Shown here piece after piece: positions 34,466 through 44,109 of a stretch of DNA of 64,000 nt; positions within the stretch are counted from its first letter, which is position 1, and each line of letters starts with the position of its first letter. This stretch comes from Verrucomicrobiota bacterium (lineage in GTDB: Bacteria > Verrucomicrobiota > Verrucomicrobiia > Limisphaerales > UBA9464), in contig CANIZL010000001.1 in NCBI GenBank assembly GCA_947471985.1, forward strand, positions 123,639 through 187,638, written 5' to 3'. The notes beneath the pieces are model-generated. The model was not told the DNA's origin and searched no databases. It saw only the letters and a list, made by a program, of their open reading frames with translations. A program made the position numbers and the translations under genes.

Positions 34466-36823
34466 CTACGGTTTGGGGACGCCGATCAGTTTGCGTACTT
34501 CGGGCGACGGATCGGCGGCTTCGACGGCACTTCGGGCGCCGCTGGGATTGGATTGCATCCAACGTCGGCCGACGCGCACCATCGCTTCGTCCCGTTCCCG
34601 GGGATCAGTCAGCGCCGTGGCCCAAGTCCAGGCAGCCTGGGGAATGCGTTGGCCGGCTTCGTCCATGACCGGTTGCAATGCCTGGAAGCGGGTTCCGTTG
34701 GCCGGCAGTGTGCTGATCCAGTTCATCGCGGCTTGGGGATCCTTGGCCGCCCAGATCTGCGCTACGCGTGGGGTGGAAATCGTTTTCAATTGGCCGTCCG
34801 GAAATTGAGCCAGCCATTCCGAGGCCTTTTTCGGATCGTTCTCCGCCATGCCTTGAACGACGTTCTGCACGGCTTGGAATTGCTCGTCGGGATCCTGTAA
34901 CGAAGTAGCATAGGCCGCCGCCGCGGTCGGATCCGAATGCGCCCAAGTGCCCACCGCATCCGCCAATTTTCCGCGTCGCAGCGGGCTGGCCGGAAGCCCT
35001 TCGATCCAGGCGAGGGCCTTTGGGGGATTCTGCCGGATCCAGACATCGGCTGCCACTTGCAAGGCCTGATCCCGGGCATTGCCCGGCGGCAATTCCTGCA
35101 GCCATTGCGCCGTCGCTTGAATTTGATCCTGACTGATGGATTCCACCGCCCGGATGATGAATTGATTGCGGGCCGGGGAATCCGGGAGCTCCTGCGAGAA
35201 GGTAATTGCCGCCTTCGGATCGGTGACCGCCAGCATATTTCCGACGGTCCCCAAGGCCTTTTCCTTGATGGATCCTTCCGGGAGCGCGTGGGCAAAGCCG
35301 ACGGCGCCCGGCAGGTCCGCGATGGCCCAGCGGCCCAAAAGATTGTCGACCAAACCCAACTGTTGATCGGGATCGGGCAGGGCCAGAAAGAGGCGTCCGG
35401 CGGCCACCGGATCCTGGGTGGCCAGCCGGTTGAGAATCCGATCCGATAGCGTCATGCCGATGATTTCCGGTGGCTGAGCGATGAGCCAGGCCGTGGCGGC
35501 GTCGGAATCGCGTCGCTCCCACGCCTGAAAGACGCCGCCCACCGCGCCTTTTCGAGCGTCGGTGGGCAAAGCCATCACCGTGGCCAGGGTGCCGACCGGA
35601 TCCACTTCGGCCTGCCCCGAATACAATTGTGCCCAGGCGTTTTCGCGGCCGGCGCCCGGTGGGAGTTGGCTGACCCAGGCCTGGGCAGCGGCGGGATCCG
35701 TTTGGGCCCATTGCCAGGTCAGTTCGTTGGCAAAGGTACTTCGCTCTTCCAACGAAACGTTTTTGTCGAGGTAGCGGGCCGCGATCGCGGGATCGACCTC
35801 GACCGCGGCCCGGAGCCAATCCCGACGCAATTTGGGATGATCCTTGGAATTCCCGGCCAACCACTTCTCCGCCGCATTCAGATCCCGGCTGCACCAAGCG
35901 GAAAACGCCTGATGGAGAACCTGGCCTTCCGGATCGTAGGCCAGGGAAGTCTGGGCGAGGGCCACCGCCCGGGCGGGATCGACGACGGCGATCGAAGTGC
36001 AGAGCTGAGTGAAGGATACCCGCCGCTCCAGCCCTGGGGGCAATCCCTCGCACCAAGCCACCGCCGCATTTGGGGCCACGCGCACCCATTCCTGAAGGAC
36101 ATCCGCTGTTATCCTGATTCGTTGTTCGGCCCCCAGCGTGGACAGTTCGCGCAGGGCGGCCGCGGGGTTTTGATGCGCCAGGCGGGAAATCGCGACGGGC
36201 AGGAGCTCATCGAGCGCCTGGTTCTTCAAGGCGCGGATTTCCTGGATCGCCCGCTCGGGATGCGTTTGGGACAGGGCATCTAGCACCGCGCGAACCTGGG
36301 ACCATCGATCATTGGCGGGAGGTTCCGCATTGGCGGCGGCCAGGGCGGCGGACGGATCCACCGCGGCCCAGGCGGCGTAAAGCTCCCTCAACGCATAGGA
36401 CCGTTCGCGCCGGTTTTGCGGTGAGCGGGCCTGGGCCAGGGCCCCGGCGAGATCGGTCTGAATCCAGTGATTCAAAAGGGCTTCGACGAACGGAGAGGAA
36501 TCGACGGGCTCCAAGGTTCGTTTCGCGAGCTGCAGGGCTTCTGGAAAATCCGTCGAGGAAAGGCGCTTGGCGAGGGCTTCGAACCCGGTCCGTCGCAATT
36601 CGCTGGGCAGTCGCCGCAAACGGGCGAATTCGGTCTGGAGGTCGGCCAAACGGACGACACTGGGATTGGCGGGAGCGTTGGTGGACGACGCCTGGGTGGG
36701 CGCTGAGGCGTCCGCGTCCGCCGACAACGGCTGGGTGCTCCGACGGGGTGAAACCACGTCGGCGCCAGGAACTGCGGCGCGTCGACCGGCGAAGAACCCC
36801 AGGCCGAGTCCAAGGGCGAACAC
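34466..36823 (-). CDS. Membrane-anchored helical repeat protein (about 18 units of about 35 residues)
   Basis: 785 residues with the GTG at 36823. A hydrophobic N-terminus (FALGLGLGFFAG) suggests anchoring or export. A Ser/Ala/Pro spacer follows, then a solenoid in which each unit reads roughly 'W...DP.AA..W...LP.G..R' (e.g. 'WAQTDPAAAQAWVSQLPPG', 'WAAKDPQAAMNWISTLPANG'). Such helical arrays usually act as protein-binding scaffolds. No ribosome-binding site precedes the GTG. An in-frame ATC at 36862, 6 bp after GGGAG, would give a better N-terminus (IRFTHLKSPTVAAVFALG), so the start may be non-standard or the ATG may be mutated. Confidence 0.8.
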   Translation of the reverse strand: MFALGLGLGFFAGRRAAVPGADVVSPRRSTQPLSADADASAPTQASSTNAPANPSVVRLADLQTEFARLRRLPSELRRTGFEALAKRLSSTDFPEALQLAKRTLEPVDSSPFVEALLNHWIQTDLAGALAQARSPQNRRERSYALRELYAAWAAVDPSAALAAANAEPPANDRWSQVRAVLDALSQTHPERAIQEIRALKNQALDELLPVAISRLAHQNPAAALRELSTLGAEQRIRITADVLQEWVRVAPNAAVAWCEGLPPGLERRVSFTQLCTSIAVVDPARAVALAQTSLAYDPEGQVLHQAFSAWCSRDLNAAEKWLAGNSKDHPKLRRDWLRAAVEVDPAIAARYLDKNVSLEERSTFANELTWQWAQTDPAAAQAWVSQLPPGAGRENAWAQLYSGQAEVDPVGTLATVMALPTDARKGAVGGVFQAWERRDSDAATAWLIAQPPEIIGMTLSDRILNRLATQDPVAAGRLFLALPDPDQQLGLVDNLLGRWAIADLPGAVGFAHALPEGSIKEKALGTVGNMLAVTDPKAAITFSQELPDSPARNQFIIRAVESISQDQIQATAQWLQELPPGNARDQALQVAADVWIRQNPPKALAWIEGLPASPLRRGKLADAVGTWAHSDPTAAAAYATSLQDPDEQFQAVQNVVQGMAENDPKKASEWLAQFPDGQLKTISTPRVAQIWAAKDPQAAMNWISTLPANGTRFQALQPVMDEAGQRIPQAAWTWATALTDPRERDEAMVRVGRRWMQSNPSGARSAVEAADPSPEVRKLIGVPKP

Positions 36824-36862
36824 CGCGGCGACCGTCGGAGATTTGAGGTGTGTGAAACGGAT

Positions 36863-37335
36863 GGGAATCTCCCTTTCTGGGTGGTGGCGGGTCTATGGCG
36901 GCTGGCGGTATTTAGGTGGGTATGGTTTATCGCAAACTGACCCAGCGCAAAACTCCGTCCAGTGAACCGCGGATGGGCATCAGAGCATTGAACCGCGGAT
37001 AGCGCGGAGAACGCGGATAGGCAGATGGGGATGGAACTGCTTTTTCTCCATCAGTGCCATCCGCGTGATCCGCGGTTAAATTGTCCCCAAGGCATCAGAG
37101 CATTGAACCGCGGATTGCGCGGATAACACGGATAGGCAGAGGGGACAGGAACCTCTATTCCCCATCCGCGTCATCCGCGTGATCCGCGGTCAAACTGTTC
37201 CCAAGGCATCAGAGCATTGAACCGCGGATAGCGCGGATAACGCGGATGAGCAGAGGATTGCTGCAGCTTCTTTTCCCTATCCGCGACATCCGCGCTATCC
37301 GCGGTTAAACAGTCTTACCCGGTGGACCGTGTGTC
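36863..37335. other. Intergenic region filled by tandem hairpin repeats
   Basis: About 470 bp. The right two thirds are the three-unit repeat array described separately. The remaining 110 bp upstream contain only the promoter side of the repeat-protein gene. Confidence 0.7.
36976..37313. repeat. Three tandem units (about 115 bp each) of the modular hairpin repeat
   Basis: Units begin at 36976, 37091 and 37205 with 'GGCATCAGAGCATTGAACCG'. Each contains a left arm of three CGCGGATAN modules, a variable 25-40 bp loop and an inverted right arm. In unit 3 about 27 of 30 arm bases pair. Loops differ between units, whereas the arms and the GGCATCAGAGCATTG leader are kept. Confidence 0.9.
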
Positions 37336-40332
37336 TCAGGGGAATCTGCCCGCTTCAATCGGCACGGCGGAAAAAGTCAGGGCGGCGATTCCGTTGGTCC
37401 CCAAAAGCAGTTTATCCTGGCTCCAGCGCATCTCGTGGAGATAGCTGATCTGCCGGGCCGCAGTCGGTACTCCCAGATCCAGCGTCAACACACTTCCCTC
37501 CACCCGGCCCGAGAGAATTTCCCCGGACTTTCCGTCGAGAGAGAACTGCGGGATCAAGGCATTGTCCCAGGCAATCGGTTGATCGAATTCCAGTATGATG
37601 CGATCCCGCGCGCCGGCGGCGAAATGCGCCCGCTTGAGATTGGGCGAGGTCATCGCCTCAGACGCGGAACGGCCGTAAAAATCCCGCTCCATCAGCGGTT
37701 GCACCCGCCGCGCAAACTCCGCCCAACCCACCAACGGATAGTGACAGGGACCGCCGGGCCGTATGCCAAGCGTGGAGAGGACATCCATGTGCGAGTAAAG
37801 TCGGGGCAGGGTGCGCTGGACTTCTCGGAGCTGGTCGCCGTGTCCATTGCCCATGCTGCAGGAGTTCGGCCAGATCTGGAAAATATAGTAGTGCGCGACA
37901 TTGGGAAAATCCCGCTTCCAGCCTGCCGACATCGCCATAAAATAATCCTGATAGGTCTCCCAGCCATAGCGCCCGGTGGGGCCATCGGCACCTTGATCGC
38001 TTTCACCCTGATGCCAAAGGATTGCCCGGATGCCGTGGGTGAGACGCGCTTCCCGGACCCGCCACAGCATCCGCCCGTAAATGGTGTCCAGGTCGGTGGG
38101 GTGGTCCGATCGCCGCTGGTGCTGGTCGATCCGGGTTCCGCCGACCGCGCCGTTGAGGATAAAAATTGGGATCTTCTGACTTTCCCACAAGCGTTTGGCC
38201 AATTCCATGCCCCAATAACCCAGCTCGGCCGCCTCGCCCTTTTGCGCCTTCCAAACCGGATAACACCAGCGATTGCTCCGCACAAAGTGATCGTCGCCGT
38301 TAGGGCTGCCGTAACTGCGAATCCACTCGTTCGTGTCGGGCGGCGATTGCTCTCCAGTATCGGTGGCCAGGGCATTCGATTGTCCGTCGATGAGATAAGC
38401 ATCGCCGCACACCAGGTTGGTCACGGTCCGCTCGACCGTTCGGATTCCGCTCTTCTCCGAACCAAATTCCACCCGGTACTTGATCAGCCCGGGCTTCAAC
38501 CGGGCGGTGAAGGCATAACGCCCCTCGGATGTCCGCTTAATGGTCTGAGTCCGCAGAAGCTGCCCATCCGCGTATAGCTTCAAGAAAACGGCGTCGGCAC
38601 TTTCAGGGAATTTTCCGTTGGCGTGGAGCGTGCCCTCGTTCCGGTCATCCCGGGCGTAAAACTGATTGTCCTCCGGTTGCTCATCGCTGCCGGGCGTTCG
38701 CTCGCCCCAGGGATCGTGCGCCGGCTCGGAGACCTGAATCTCGGTCGACGCGGTGCGCACCGCGCCGCCGTTGTGAATGGCGGCTGTCACGGTCAGCGGA
38801 CCACTGAACTGCGAACGTTGGAGGATCAACTTGTTCGCGGCCGTCTCCCGCAACACCGCGCCGCCGGAGACGCTCCACCGCACATCCAGGTTTCCGGCGC
38901 CCCGGGCCTGCATCGCGGCAAGATTTTCCACCACCGGCGTGACCTCGATGGGATCGCGGCCGTTCCACCGCGCCGGTGCCCGCAGGGTGAACACGGGCTC
39001 CGGAATGGCTTCCCGAATCTTCACGGGAACGTCAACGGTTTGGTTCCCTTCGGCCAGGACCGCTTTGAGGCGCAGGGTGCAGGCGGTGTCGCCCACGATG
39101 CGTCCGGCCGCGAGGGTATAGGCATACTGATCGACGGCTACGATGGTCTCCTCATTGTTCCGTTTCAGGATCCAATAGAGTTTGCGCGCGCCGCCAGCTT
39201 GGGCCGTCAGAGTCGCGCTTTGGCCTTCCTCGATATCCAACACCGACGGTGTCACCGAGAGCGGATCACCACTGCGGGGCAGGGCGCCGACCAGCGTTTG
39301 CAGGGGCTTTTGGTTTTCGTACTCCAGTTTGATCCAATCGGCGGACCGGACGACCTTGGAGAGCCTCACCTCGTCGATGTCCCCGACGAAACGGTAGTCG
39401 TCGTACCATCCGCCCAGCCACATCCTCGCCGGGCTTTTGAGAGCCAGCGGCGAGTCGGGGCGCTGCGAGACGCCGTCCAGTCGGCCATTCAAGTAGAGGC
39501 GTGAATTTCCCCGTTCGCAGGTATGGACGGCATGAACCCATTGCCCCGGAATCAACGCCGTCCCACCCGACACGTTGACGCCGGAAAAGTAGCACTCCAT
39601 CTGGAGGTGCGGTGGACTGGCGACCCGCATGGTGACCTTGCCCTGCGCCTGCTCGTTGCCCCAGCCCAGAACGATGGCATTCGGGGCTGCGGCCCGAAAC
39701 CAAGCCTGGGACGTATGGGGCGCGCTGCCGATCGGCAGTTGGGTGAGGCCGTCCCCGCAATGGATGCCCTTTTGAACTTCGAAATGCCGGGCGAGTCCGA
39801 TCCGTCCCGGCACGGAAGTGGTACCCGCATTGGTGGGCGAAAGCGTTCCTACCTCATCTCGAAGGGCGTCGCCGGGGTTGTTGAGATGCATCACGCCAAC
39901 GTAGCCATTGGAGTCATTGAACACCGCGGCGCCGCTCGATTCGCCTTGGGCGCCCCGGTTGCCCCAAAACATCTGAATTTCTTGCAGCGCGTTGCCATGG
40001 ATTTCCGGCAGACGAATCCAGATCGCGGCCGACCCCGTTCGGGGATTCCACTCCTCAATTTGGTACGCCAGCGGGGTGCCTTCGCGGGTGGCGAAGCGAA
40101 GGTCGGCGCCATCGGGCGCGGTCTGGCTGAAATCAAAGATCTCGCGATTGAGCCGGACGAGCAGGGGAAACCCCACCTCGGATGCCGAAGCAGGCAGATC
40201 CGCACCGTCCGGGGTGGTGAGAATCGTGAGTGTGCGCGAGTGGGGCCATGCGGAATAGTCCGCGGCCAGGGTGCGGGTTGCCGGCGGCAACCCCGCCAGC
40301 AAGGCGGCCACGGCCAACGCTTTCATGTTCAT
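37336..40332 (-). CDS. Exported sialate O-acetylesterase with DUF2341 and LamG domains
   Basis: 998 residues from the ATG at 40332, which begins a signal peptide (MNMKALAVAALLAGLPPA). Domains in order: DUF2341 (about 30-130, 'VGFPLLVRLNREIFDFSQTA'), LamG/concanavalin-like (about 155-320, 'RLYLNGRLDGVSQRPDSP', 'FVGDIDEVRLSKVVRSADW'), Ig-like segments (about 345-600), and a C-terminal SGNH esterase (about 640-900) with Ser in 'DAYLIDGQSNAL', 'WHQGESDQG' and His in 'CHYPLVGWAEF'. It should remove O-acetyl groups from sialic acids or other acetylated glycans outside the cell, the LamG part serving to bind glycan. Last 90 residues form a beta domain. A longer frame to 40464 has no signal character. 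Confidence 0.9.
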   Translation of the reverse strand: MNMKALAVAALLAGLPPATRTLAADYSAWPHSRTLTILTTPDGADLPASASEVGFPLLVRLNREIFDFSQTAPDGADLRFATREGTPLAYQIEEWNPRTGSAAIWIRLPEIHGNALQEIQMFWGNRGAQGESSGAAVFNDSNGYVGVMHLNNPGDALRDEVGTLSPTNAGTTSVPGRIGLARHFEVQKGIHCGDGLTQLPIGSAPHTSQAWFRAAAPNAIVLGWGNEQAQGKVTMRVASPPHLQMECYFSGVNVSGGTALIPGQWVHAVHTCERGNSRLYLNGRLDGVSQRPDSPLALKSPARMWLGGWYDDYRFVGDIDEVRLSKVVRSADWIKLEYENQKPLQTLVGALPRSGDPLSVTPSVLDIEEGQSATLTAQAGGARKLYWILKRNNEETIVAVDQYAYTLAAGRIVGDTACTLRLKAVLAEGNQTVDVPVKIREAIPEPVFTLRAPARWNGRDPIEVTPVVENLAAMQARGAGNLDVRWSVSGGAVLRETAANKLILQRSQFSGPLTVTAAIHNGGAVRTASTEIQVSEPAHDPWGERTPGSDEQPEDNQFYARDDRNEGTLHANGKFPESADAVFLKLYADGQLLRTQTIKRTSEGRYAFTARLKPGLIKYRVEFGSEKSGIRTVERTVTNLVCGDAYLIDGQSNALATDTGEQSPPDTNEWIRSYGSPNGDDHFVRSNRWCYPVWKAQKGEAAELGYWGMELAKRLWESQKIPIFILNGAVGGTRIDQHQRRSDHPTDLDTIYGRMLWRVREARLTHGIRAILWHQGESDQGADGPTGRYGWETYQDYFMAMSAGWKRDFPNVAHYYIFQIWPNSCSMGNGHGDQLREVQRTLPRLYSHMDVLSTLGIRPGGPCHYPLVGWAEFARRVQPLMERDFYGRSASEAMTSPNLKRAHFAAGARDRIILEFDQPIAWDNALIPQFSLDGKSGEILSGRVEGSVLTLDLGVPTAARQISYLHEMRWSQDKLLLGTNGIAALTFSAVPIEAGRFP

Positions 40333-40467
40333 AGTGTTCCTGAAACCGAACCGGAATGAGGCTGCCAGAGTCAATGCTTCAACTGCGGATGCAGGCGGTG
40401 CCACGGGGCAATCTTCACTGACCAACGGCGGGTCGTTCAAACCGAGCCGCGTGCGCGGGACCAATAT

Positions 40468-41097
40468 TTAATGCCTTTCCAGCAGTAGCAGAATCGCTTG
40501 TTGCTGGGATTTCGCCTCGGGCGTGCCGGACCCGGAGCGGCCGGTGGTGTGCCGCGCGAGTTCCCCGGCGGTGCTCCCGCTCTTGTTGCGAAGGCTGGGG
40601 TCAGCCCCGTGTGCGAGTAGAGTCCGGACCGCTTCGGCGCAACGCGTGCGGACGGCGCGGTGCAGGGGTGTCGCCCCTTCCAGATTGCCGGCGTTCGGAT
40701 CGGCGCCCGCTCCGATGAGGGACTCGATCGTTGCGACCTGCGCGGCGGGATTCCAGGCGGGCGAATTGGGGTTCCCGAAGCACGCCGCATGGAGCGGCTC
40801 CCCGCCGCGACGATTCCTGGCGCGGACGGCGGCTCCGGCCCCGAGGAGTTGTTCGACCATCCGGGGCCGATACGCCGCGGCGGCGAAGTGCAACGCCGTA
40901 TCTCCGGCATAGATTTGATGCCCGATCTCCTGGAGGAAATTCACGGCGGGATCTGCGGCCTGGCGGGTGGCTCCCTCGGTGAACTTCACGACGGCCAGTT
41001 CCGGTGCCCCAGCGAGCATTCCTGAGAACTGCGTTTCATCGTTGGCGACAATCGCGTCGACCAGGCGTCGGAGGGTCGGTTTTGCAAGTTCGGACAT
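40468..41097 (-). CDS. Ankyrin repeat protein
   Basis: 209 residues from the ATG at 41097. Four ankyrin units: 'GDTALHFAAAAYRPRMVEQL', 'RGGEPLHAACFGNP', 'GATPLHRAVRTRCAEAVRTL' and 'KSGSTAGELAR'. No signal peptide, so a cytoplasmic adaptor is likely. Partner unknown. Ends with a Gln-rich 'SQQQAILLLLERH' helix. Confidence 0.9.
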   Translation of the reverse strand: MSELAKPTLRRLVDAIVANDETQFSGMLAGAPELAVVKFTEGATRQAADPAVNFLQEIGHQIYAGDTALHFAAAAYRPRMVEQLLGAGAAVRARNRRGGEPLHAACFGNPNSPAWNPAAQVATIESLIGAGADPNAGNLEGATPLHRAVRTRCAEAVRTLLAHGADPSLRNKSGSTAGELARHTTGRSGSGTPEAKSQQQAILLLLERH

Positions 41098-41413
41098 GTT
41101 TCGTCTGGGAATTATAGCTGGAATTGACGAGCCGTCATCGCCGTACGCCGGCTGCCCCATATTTACCCCCGGGAGTTGCGGATGTCCATCGGCACCTCGG
41201 CGGGCTGCGCCCTTTCCGGTAGGGTTACACCCCATACCACTCGTACGGTGTTGCGGGGAAGGTGTTTGGGTTAAAACCAAAATGATCCGCTACACGAATC
41301 TATGAGCCATCCCAGTCAGGCCTTGGCGATCCTCAAGCGCACCAAGGCGGACACGCTGAACCAACATCCACATTCGAACCCGCCCGCCGGAGCCAAAATT
41401 TAGGGAGGCAACC
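41098..41413. other. Promoter region of the stress gene block
   Basis: 316 bp between the divergent ankyrin and reductase genes. Contains the CCGGTAGGGTTACACCCCAT site and the inverted repeat TTTGG-GTTAAAA-CCAAA (41265-41281). No gene seen. Confidence 0.6.
41216..41235. promoter_or_regulatory. Candidate operator CCGGTAGGGTTACACCCCAT
   Basis: Shares 19 of 20 bases with the site at 53245-53264 and has the same ends (GGGT..ACCC) as the palindrome at 51940. About 180 bp before the reductase start. Confidence 0.5.
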
Positions 41414-42418
41414 ATGGTGAAACAATCAAGCCGCGAGATTCGGTTGGCCTCGCGCCCGAAAGGCCTGCCCACCGCCGCCAATTTCGCGCTGGTGGAAAAC
41501 GAACTGCCGGCGCTTCCGGATCAGCAGGTCCTGGTGCGGAACTTGTACCTGTCCGTGGATCCGTACATGCGCGGCCGTATGAACGAGGGGAAATCCTACG
41601 TGCCGGCATTTGAATTGGGAAAAGTGCTGGAGGGCGGAGCGGTGGGCGAGGTCGTCGAATCGCGCACGCCGGCATACAGAGCGGGCGACGTGGTGACTTC
41701 CAACTTTGGCTGGCGCGAGTCCTTCATCGCTTCACCGAACGACCTGCATCGGGTCAGCCGTGACGTCCAGCCGCTGTCGACCTACCTGGGCGCGCTGGGC
41801 ATGACGGGGATGACGGCGTGGGCAGGTTTAAATCTGGTGAAGGTGAAGGCGGGCGATGTGATCTTCATTTCGGGCGCCGCCGGAGCCGTGGGCAATGTCG
41901 CCGGACAATTGGCCAAGTTGCGCGGATGCAAAGTCATTGGTTCCGCGGGTTCGATGGAGAAGGTCCGGTTTCTGCGGAACGAATGTGGGTTTGATATCGC
42001 CTTCGATTACAAAGTCGGCCCGGTATTGGAACAGCTCAACGTTGAAGTACCGGACGGCATTGACGTCTATTTCGACAACGTGGGGGGCGAGACACTGCAG
42101 GCGGCGCTGTCGGCGTTGCGCATTCATGGCCGGATCGTGGTGTGTGGTGGCATCTCGGGATATAACGCGGAGGAACCCAGTCCCGGGCCGAACAATCTTT
42201 TCAACATGATCACCAAGCGCCTGACAATGAAAGGGTTGTTGGTTCGCGATTGGCTGGATCGCCAGAAGGATTTTGAGCAGGAGGTCGGCGGCTATTTCCG
42301 TGACGGAAAGCTGAAGAATCAGGAAACCGTCGTGGAGGGAATTGATCAGGCGGTGGGAGCATTTATCGGACTCTTCGCGGGCCGGAACATGGGCAAGATG
42401 GTGGTGAAGCTCGGCTGA
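41414..42418 (+). CDS. NADP-dependent MDR-family reductase (CurA/YncB-like)
   Basis: 334 residues. Zinc-free medium-chain reductase with 'LYLSVDPYMRGRMNEGKSYV' near residue 45, the Rossmann motif 'ISGAAGAVGNVAGQLAKLRG' (about 151-170) and 'DVYFDNVGGETLQAALSALR'. These enzymes reduce alpha,beta-unsaturated ketones or aldehydes with NADPH. GGGAGG precedes the ATG. First gene of a plus-strand run; only 16 bp separate it from the ABC ATPase. Confidence 0.93.
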   Translation: MVKQSSREIRLASRPKGLPTAANFALVENELPALPDQQVLVRNLYLSVDPYMRGRMNEGKSYVPAFELGKVLEGGAVGEVVESRTPAYRAGDVVTSNFGWRESFIASPNDLHRVSRDVQPLSTYLGALGMTGMTAWAGLNLVKVKAGDVIFISGAAGAVGNVAGQLAKLRGCKVIGSAGSMEKVRFLRNECGFDIAFDYKVGPVLEQLNVEVPDGIDVYFDNVGGETLQAALSALRIHGRIVVCGGISGYNAEEPSPGPNNLFNMITKRLTMKGLLVRDWLDRQKDFEQEVGGYFRDGKLKNQETVVEGIDQAVGAFIGLFAGRNMGKMVVKLG

Positions 42419-42434
42419 GCCCGGGAGGTTCCTC

Positions 42435-43304
42435 ATGTCGAACACCTCGTTATCCCCGGCGGAACTCCACCAGAACTCCCCGGCGTTGACCGCCCCGGTG
42501 CGGAATGAAGTGGTCTTGGAGATGAATCAGCTGACCCGCCGATTCGGCGGGTTTACGGCGGTGGATGCGGTGACGCTTTCGGTGAACGCCGGCGAAGTCT
42601 TTGGCTTGCTCGGTTCCAACGGCGCGGGCAAGACCACCACGATAAAGATGCTGGCCACGCTGCTGCCGCCGACTTCGGGTGAGGCGCGGGTGGCGGGCTA
42701 TTCCATTACGGCGCAGGCCAACGACGTTCGGCGTGCCATTGGCTATGTGCCCCAGGGAGTGTCCGTGGACGGATCCCTTACCGGTTACGAGAACCTGCTC
42801 ATCTTTGCCAAACTCTACGACCTGCCGCGCTCTGAGCGATCCGCGAGAATTCAGGAGGCGCTGGAGTTCATGGGCCTGACGGCCGACGCCAAACGGCTGG
42901 TGGGTGAGTATTCCGGCGGCATGATTCGTCGTCTCGAGATCGCCCAATCCACGCTGCATCGGCCCAAGGTTCTCTTTCTGGACGAGCCCACGGTCGGACT
43001 GGACCCGATTGCCCGCGACGCCGTCTGGCAGCTGCTGGTGGATTTGCGGGCCAACTACGGCACCACGCTGTTTTTTACTACCCACTATTTGGAGGAAGCC
43101 GAGACTCACTGTGATCGCATCGCGATCATGCAACTGGGCCGGATCGCTGCGCTGGGAACCTGTCGCGAATTGGAGGGCTCCCTGGGCAATGGCCTTCACA
43201 CGCTGAGCGAGGTCTTTGCGCACTACGCCACCAGCGCGGTGGCTTCGGGCGGCAACTTCCGCAGCGTCGCCGCCGAGCGGGCGACGGCCCAACGCGTTGG
43301 GTAA
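42435..43304 (+). CDS. ABC exporter ATPase, DrrA-like
   Basis: 289 residues. Walker A 'GSNGAGKTTT' (60-69), signature 'YSGGMIRRLEIAQ', Walker B 'VLFLDEPTVGLDP', switch His in 'FFTTHYLEEAE'. It powers export with the ABC-2 permease encoded 9 bp downstream. Members of this group move drugs, lipids or sugars. The substrate here is unknown. Confidence 0.93.
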   Translation: MSNTSLSPAELHQNSPALTAPVRNEVVLEMNQLTRRFGGFTAVDAVTLSVNAGEVFGLLGSNGAGKTTTIKMLATLLPPTSGEARVAGYSITAQANDVRRAIGYVPQGVSVDGSLTGYENLLIFAKLYDLPRSERSARIQEALEFMGLTADAKRLVGEYSGGMIRRLEIAQSTLHRPKVLFLDEPTVGLDPIARDAVWQLLVDLRANYGTTLFFTTHYLEEAETHCDRIAIMQLGRIAALGTCRELEGSLGNGLHTLSEVFAHYATSAVASGGNFRSVAAERATAQRVG

Positions 43305-43313
43305 CGGCACGCC

Positions 43314-44108
43314 ATGACCACGACGCTCCTCCATCCGTTAGCCGCCTTCACTTACAAAACGTTGGTGATCGCCGAATTTGAATTGCGCAAACTGCGCCAC
43401 GATTTCACCGAACTCATCACCCGGGCCCTTCAGCCGGCGCTGTGGCTGCTCATCTTCGGGCAGGTCTTCGCGCGCAGCGGTGCGTTGCCCACGGGGAACC
43501 TGCCGTATCTGGACTTCATCGCGCCCGGCATCCTGGCGCAAAGCGTTCTGTTCGTGGCGATCTTCTACGGGATCAACGTCATTTGGGAACGCGACCTCGG
43601 CATCGTGCAGAGATTCCTGGCCAGCCCCACCCCACGTGCGGCGCTCGTGCTGGGCAAGGGAATCTCGGCGGGGGTTCGCACGCTGTCGCAGGCGGCCATC
43701 GTTTATGCCATCGCATTCTTCCTCGGCGTGAAGTTGGACTGGAGTCCGCTCGCGCTCTTCAACGTGCTGGCTCTCGTGATTTTGGCCACGACGATGTTCG
43801 CCACCTTCTCACTCATCATCGCGTGCCTCGTGAGGACGCGGGAGCGCTTCATGGGCGTGGGTCAACTCCTGACCATGCCGCTGTTTTTTGCCAGCAACGC
43901 GATTTATCCCACGGATATCATGCCTGGTTGGTTGAAAGCTGTCTCGCAGCTCAATCCCCTGACCTACGTGGTGGATGCCCTGCGGGCCACGATGCTGAGC
44001 GGCAGCATCAGTCGATTCGGGCTGGGCTGGGATTACGTCGTCCTGCTTCTGACCACCGTGGTTTTGGTGGTCCTCTGCGCCCGTCTGTATCCGCGACTCG
44101 CCGTGTAA
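43314..44108 (+). CDS. ABC-2 type exporter permease, DrrB-like
   Basis: 264 residues with six hydrophobic helices. Conserved 'PGILAQSVLFVAIFYGINVI' followed by 'WERDLGIVQRFLASPTPRAA' and the C-terminal 'PGWLKAVSQLNPLTYVVDAL' are typical of the ABC2_membrane family. Works with the preceding ATPase. ATG at 43314; the next gene begins 1 bp after its stop. Confidence 0.92.
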   Translation: MTTTLLHPLAAFTYKTLVIAEFELRKLRHDFTELITRALQPALWLLIFGQVFARSGALPTGNLPYLDFIAPGILAQSVLFVAIFYGINVIWERDLGIVQRFLASPTPRAALVLGKGISAGVRTLSQAAIVYAIAFFLGVKLDWSPLALFNVLALVILATTMFATFSLIIACLVRTRERFMGVGQLLTMPLFFASNAIYPTDIMPGWLKAVSQLNPLTYVVDALRATMLSGSISRFGLGWDYVVLLLTTVVLVVLCARLYPRLAV

Positions 44109-44109
44109 T

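Noticed and set aside
36976..37313. Looks like a CRISPR array (repeat-spacer pattern)
   Set aside because: Units are about 115 bp, repeats are inverted hairpins rather than short direct repeats with uniform spacers, and no cas gene is present.
37435..38577. 380-codon plus-strand frame opposite the sialate esterase
   Set aside because: Antisense to the catalytic SGNH domain; high GC produces such shadow frames.
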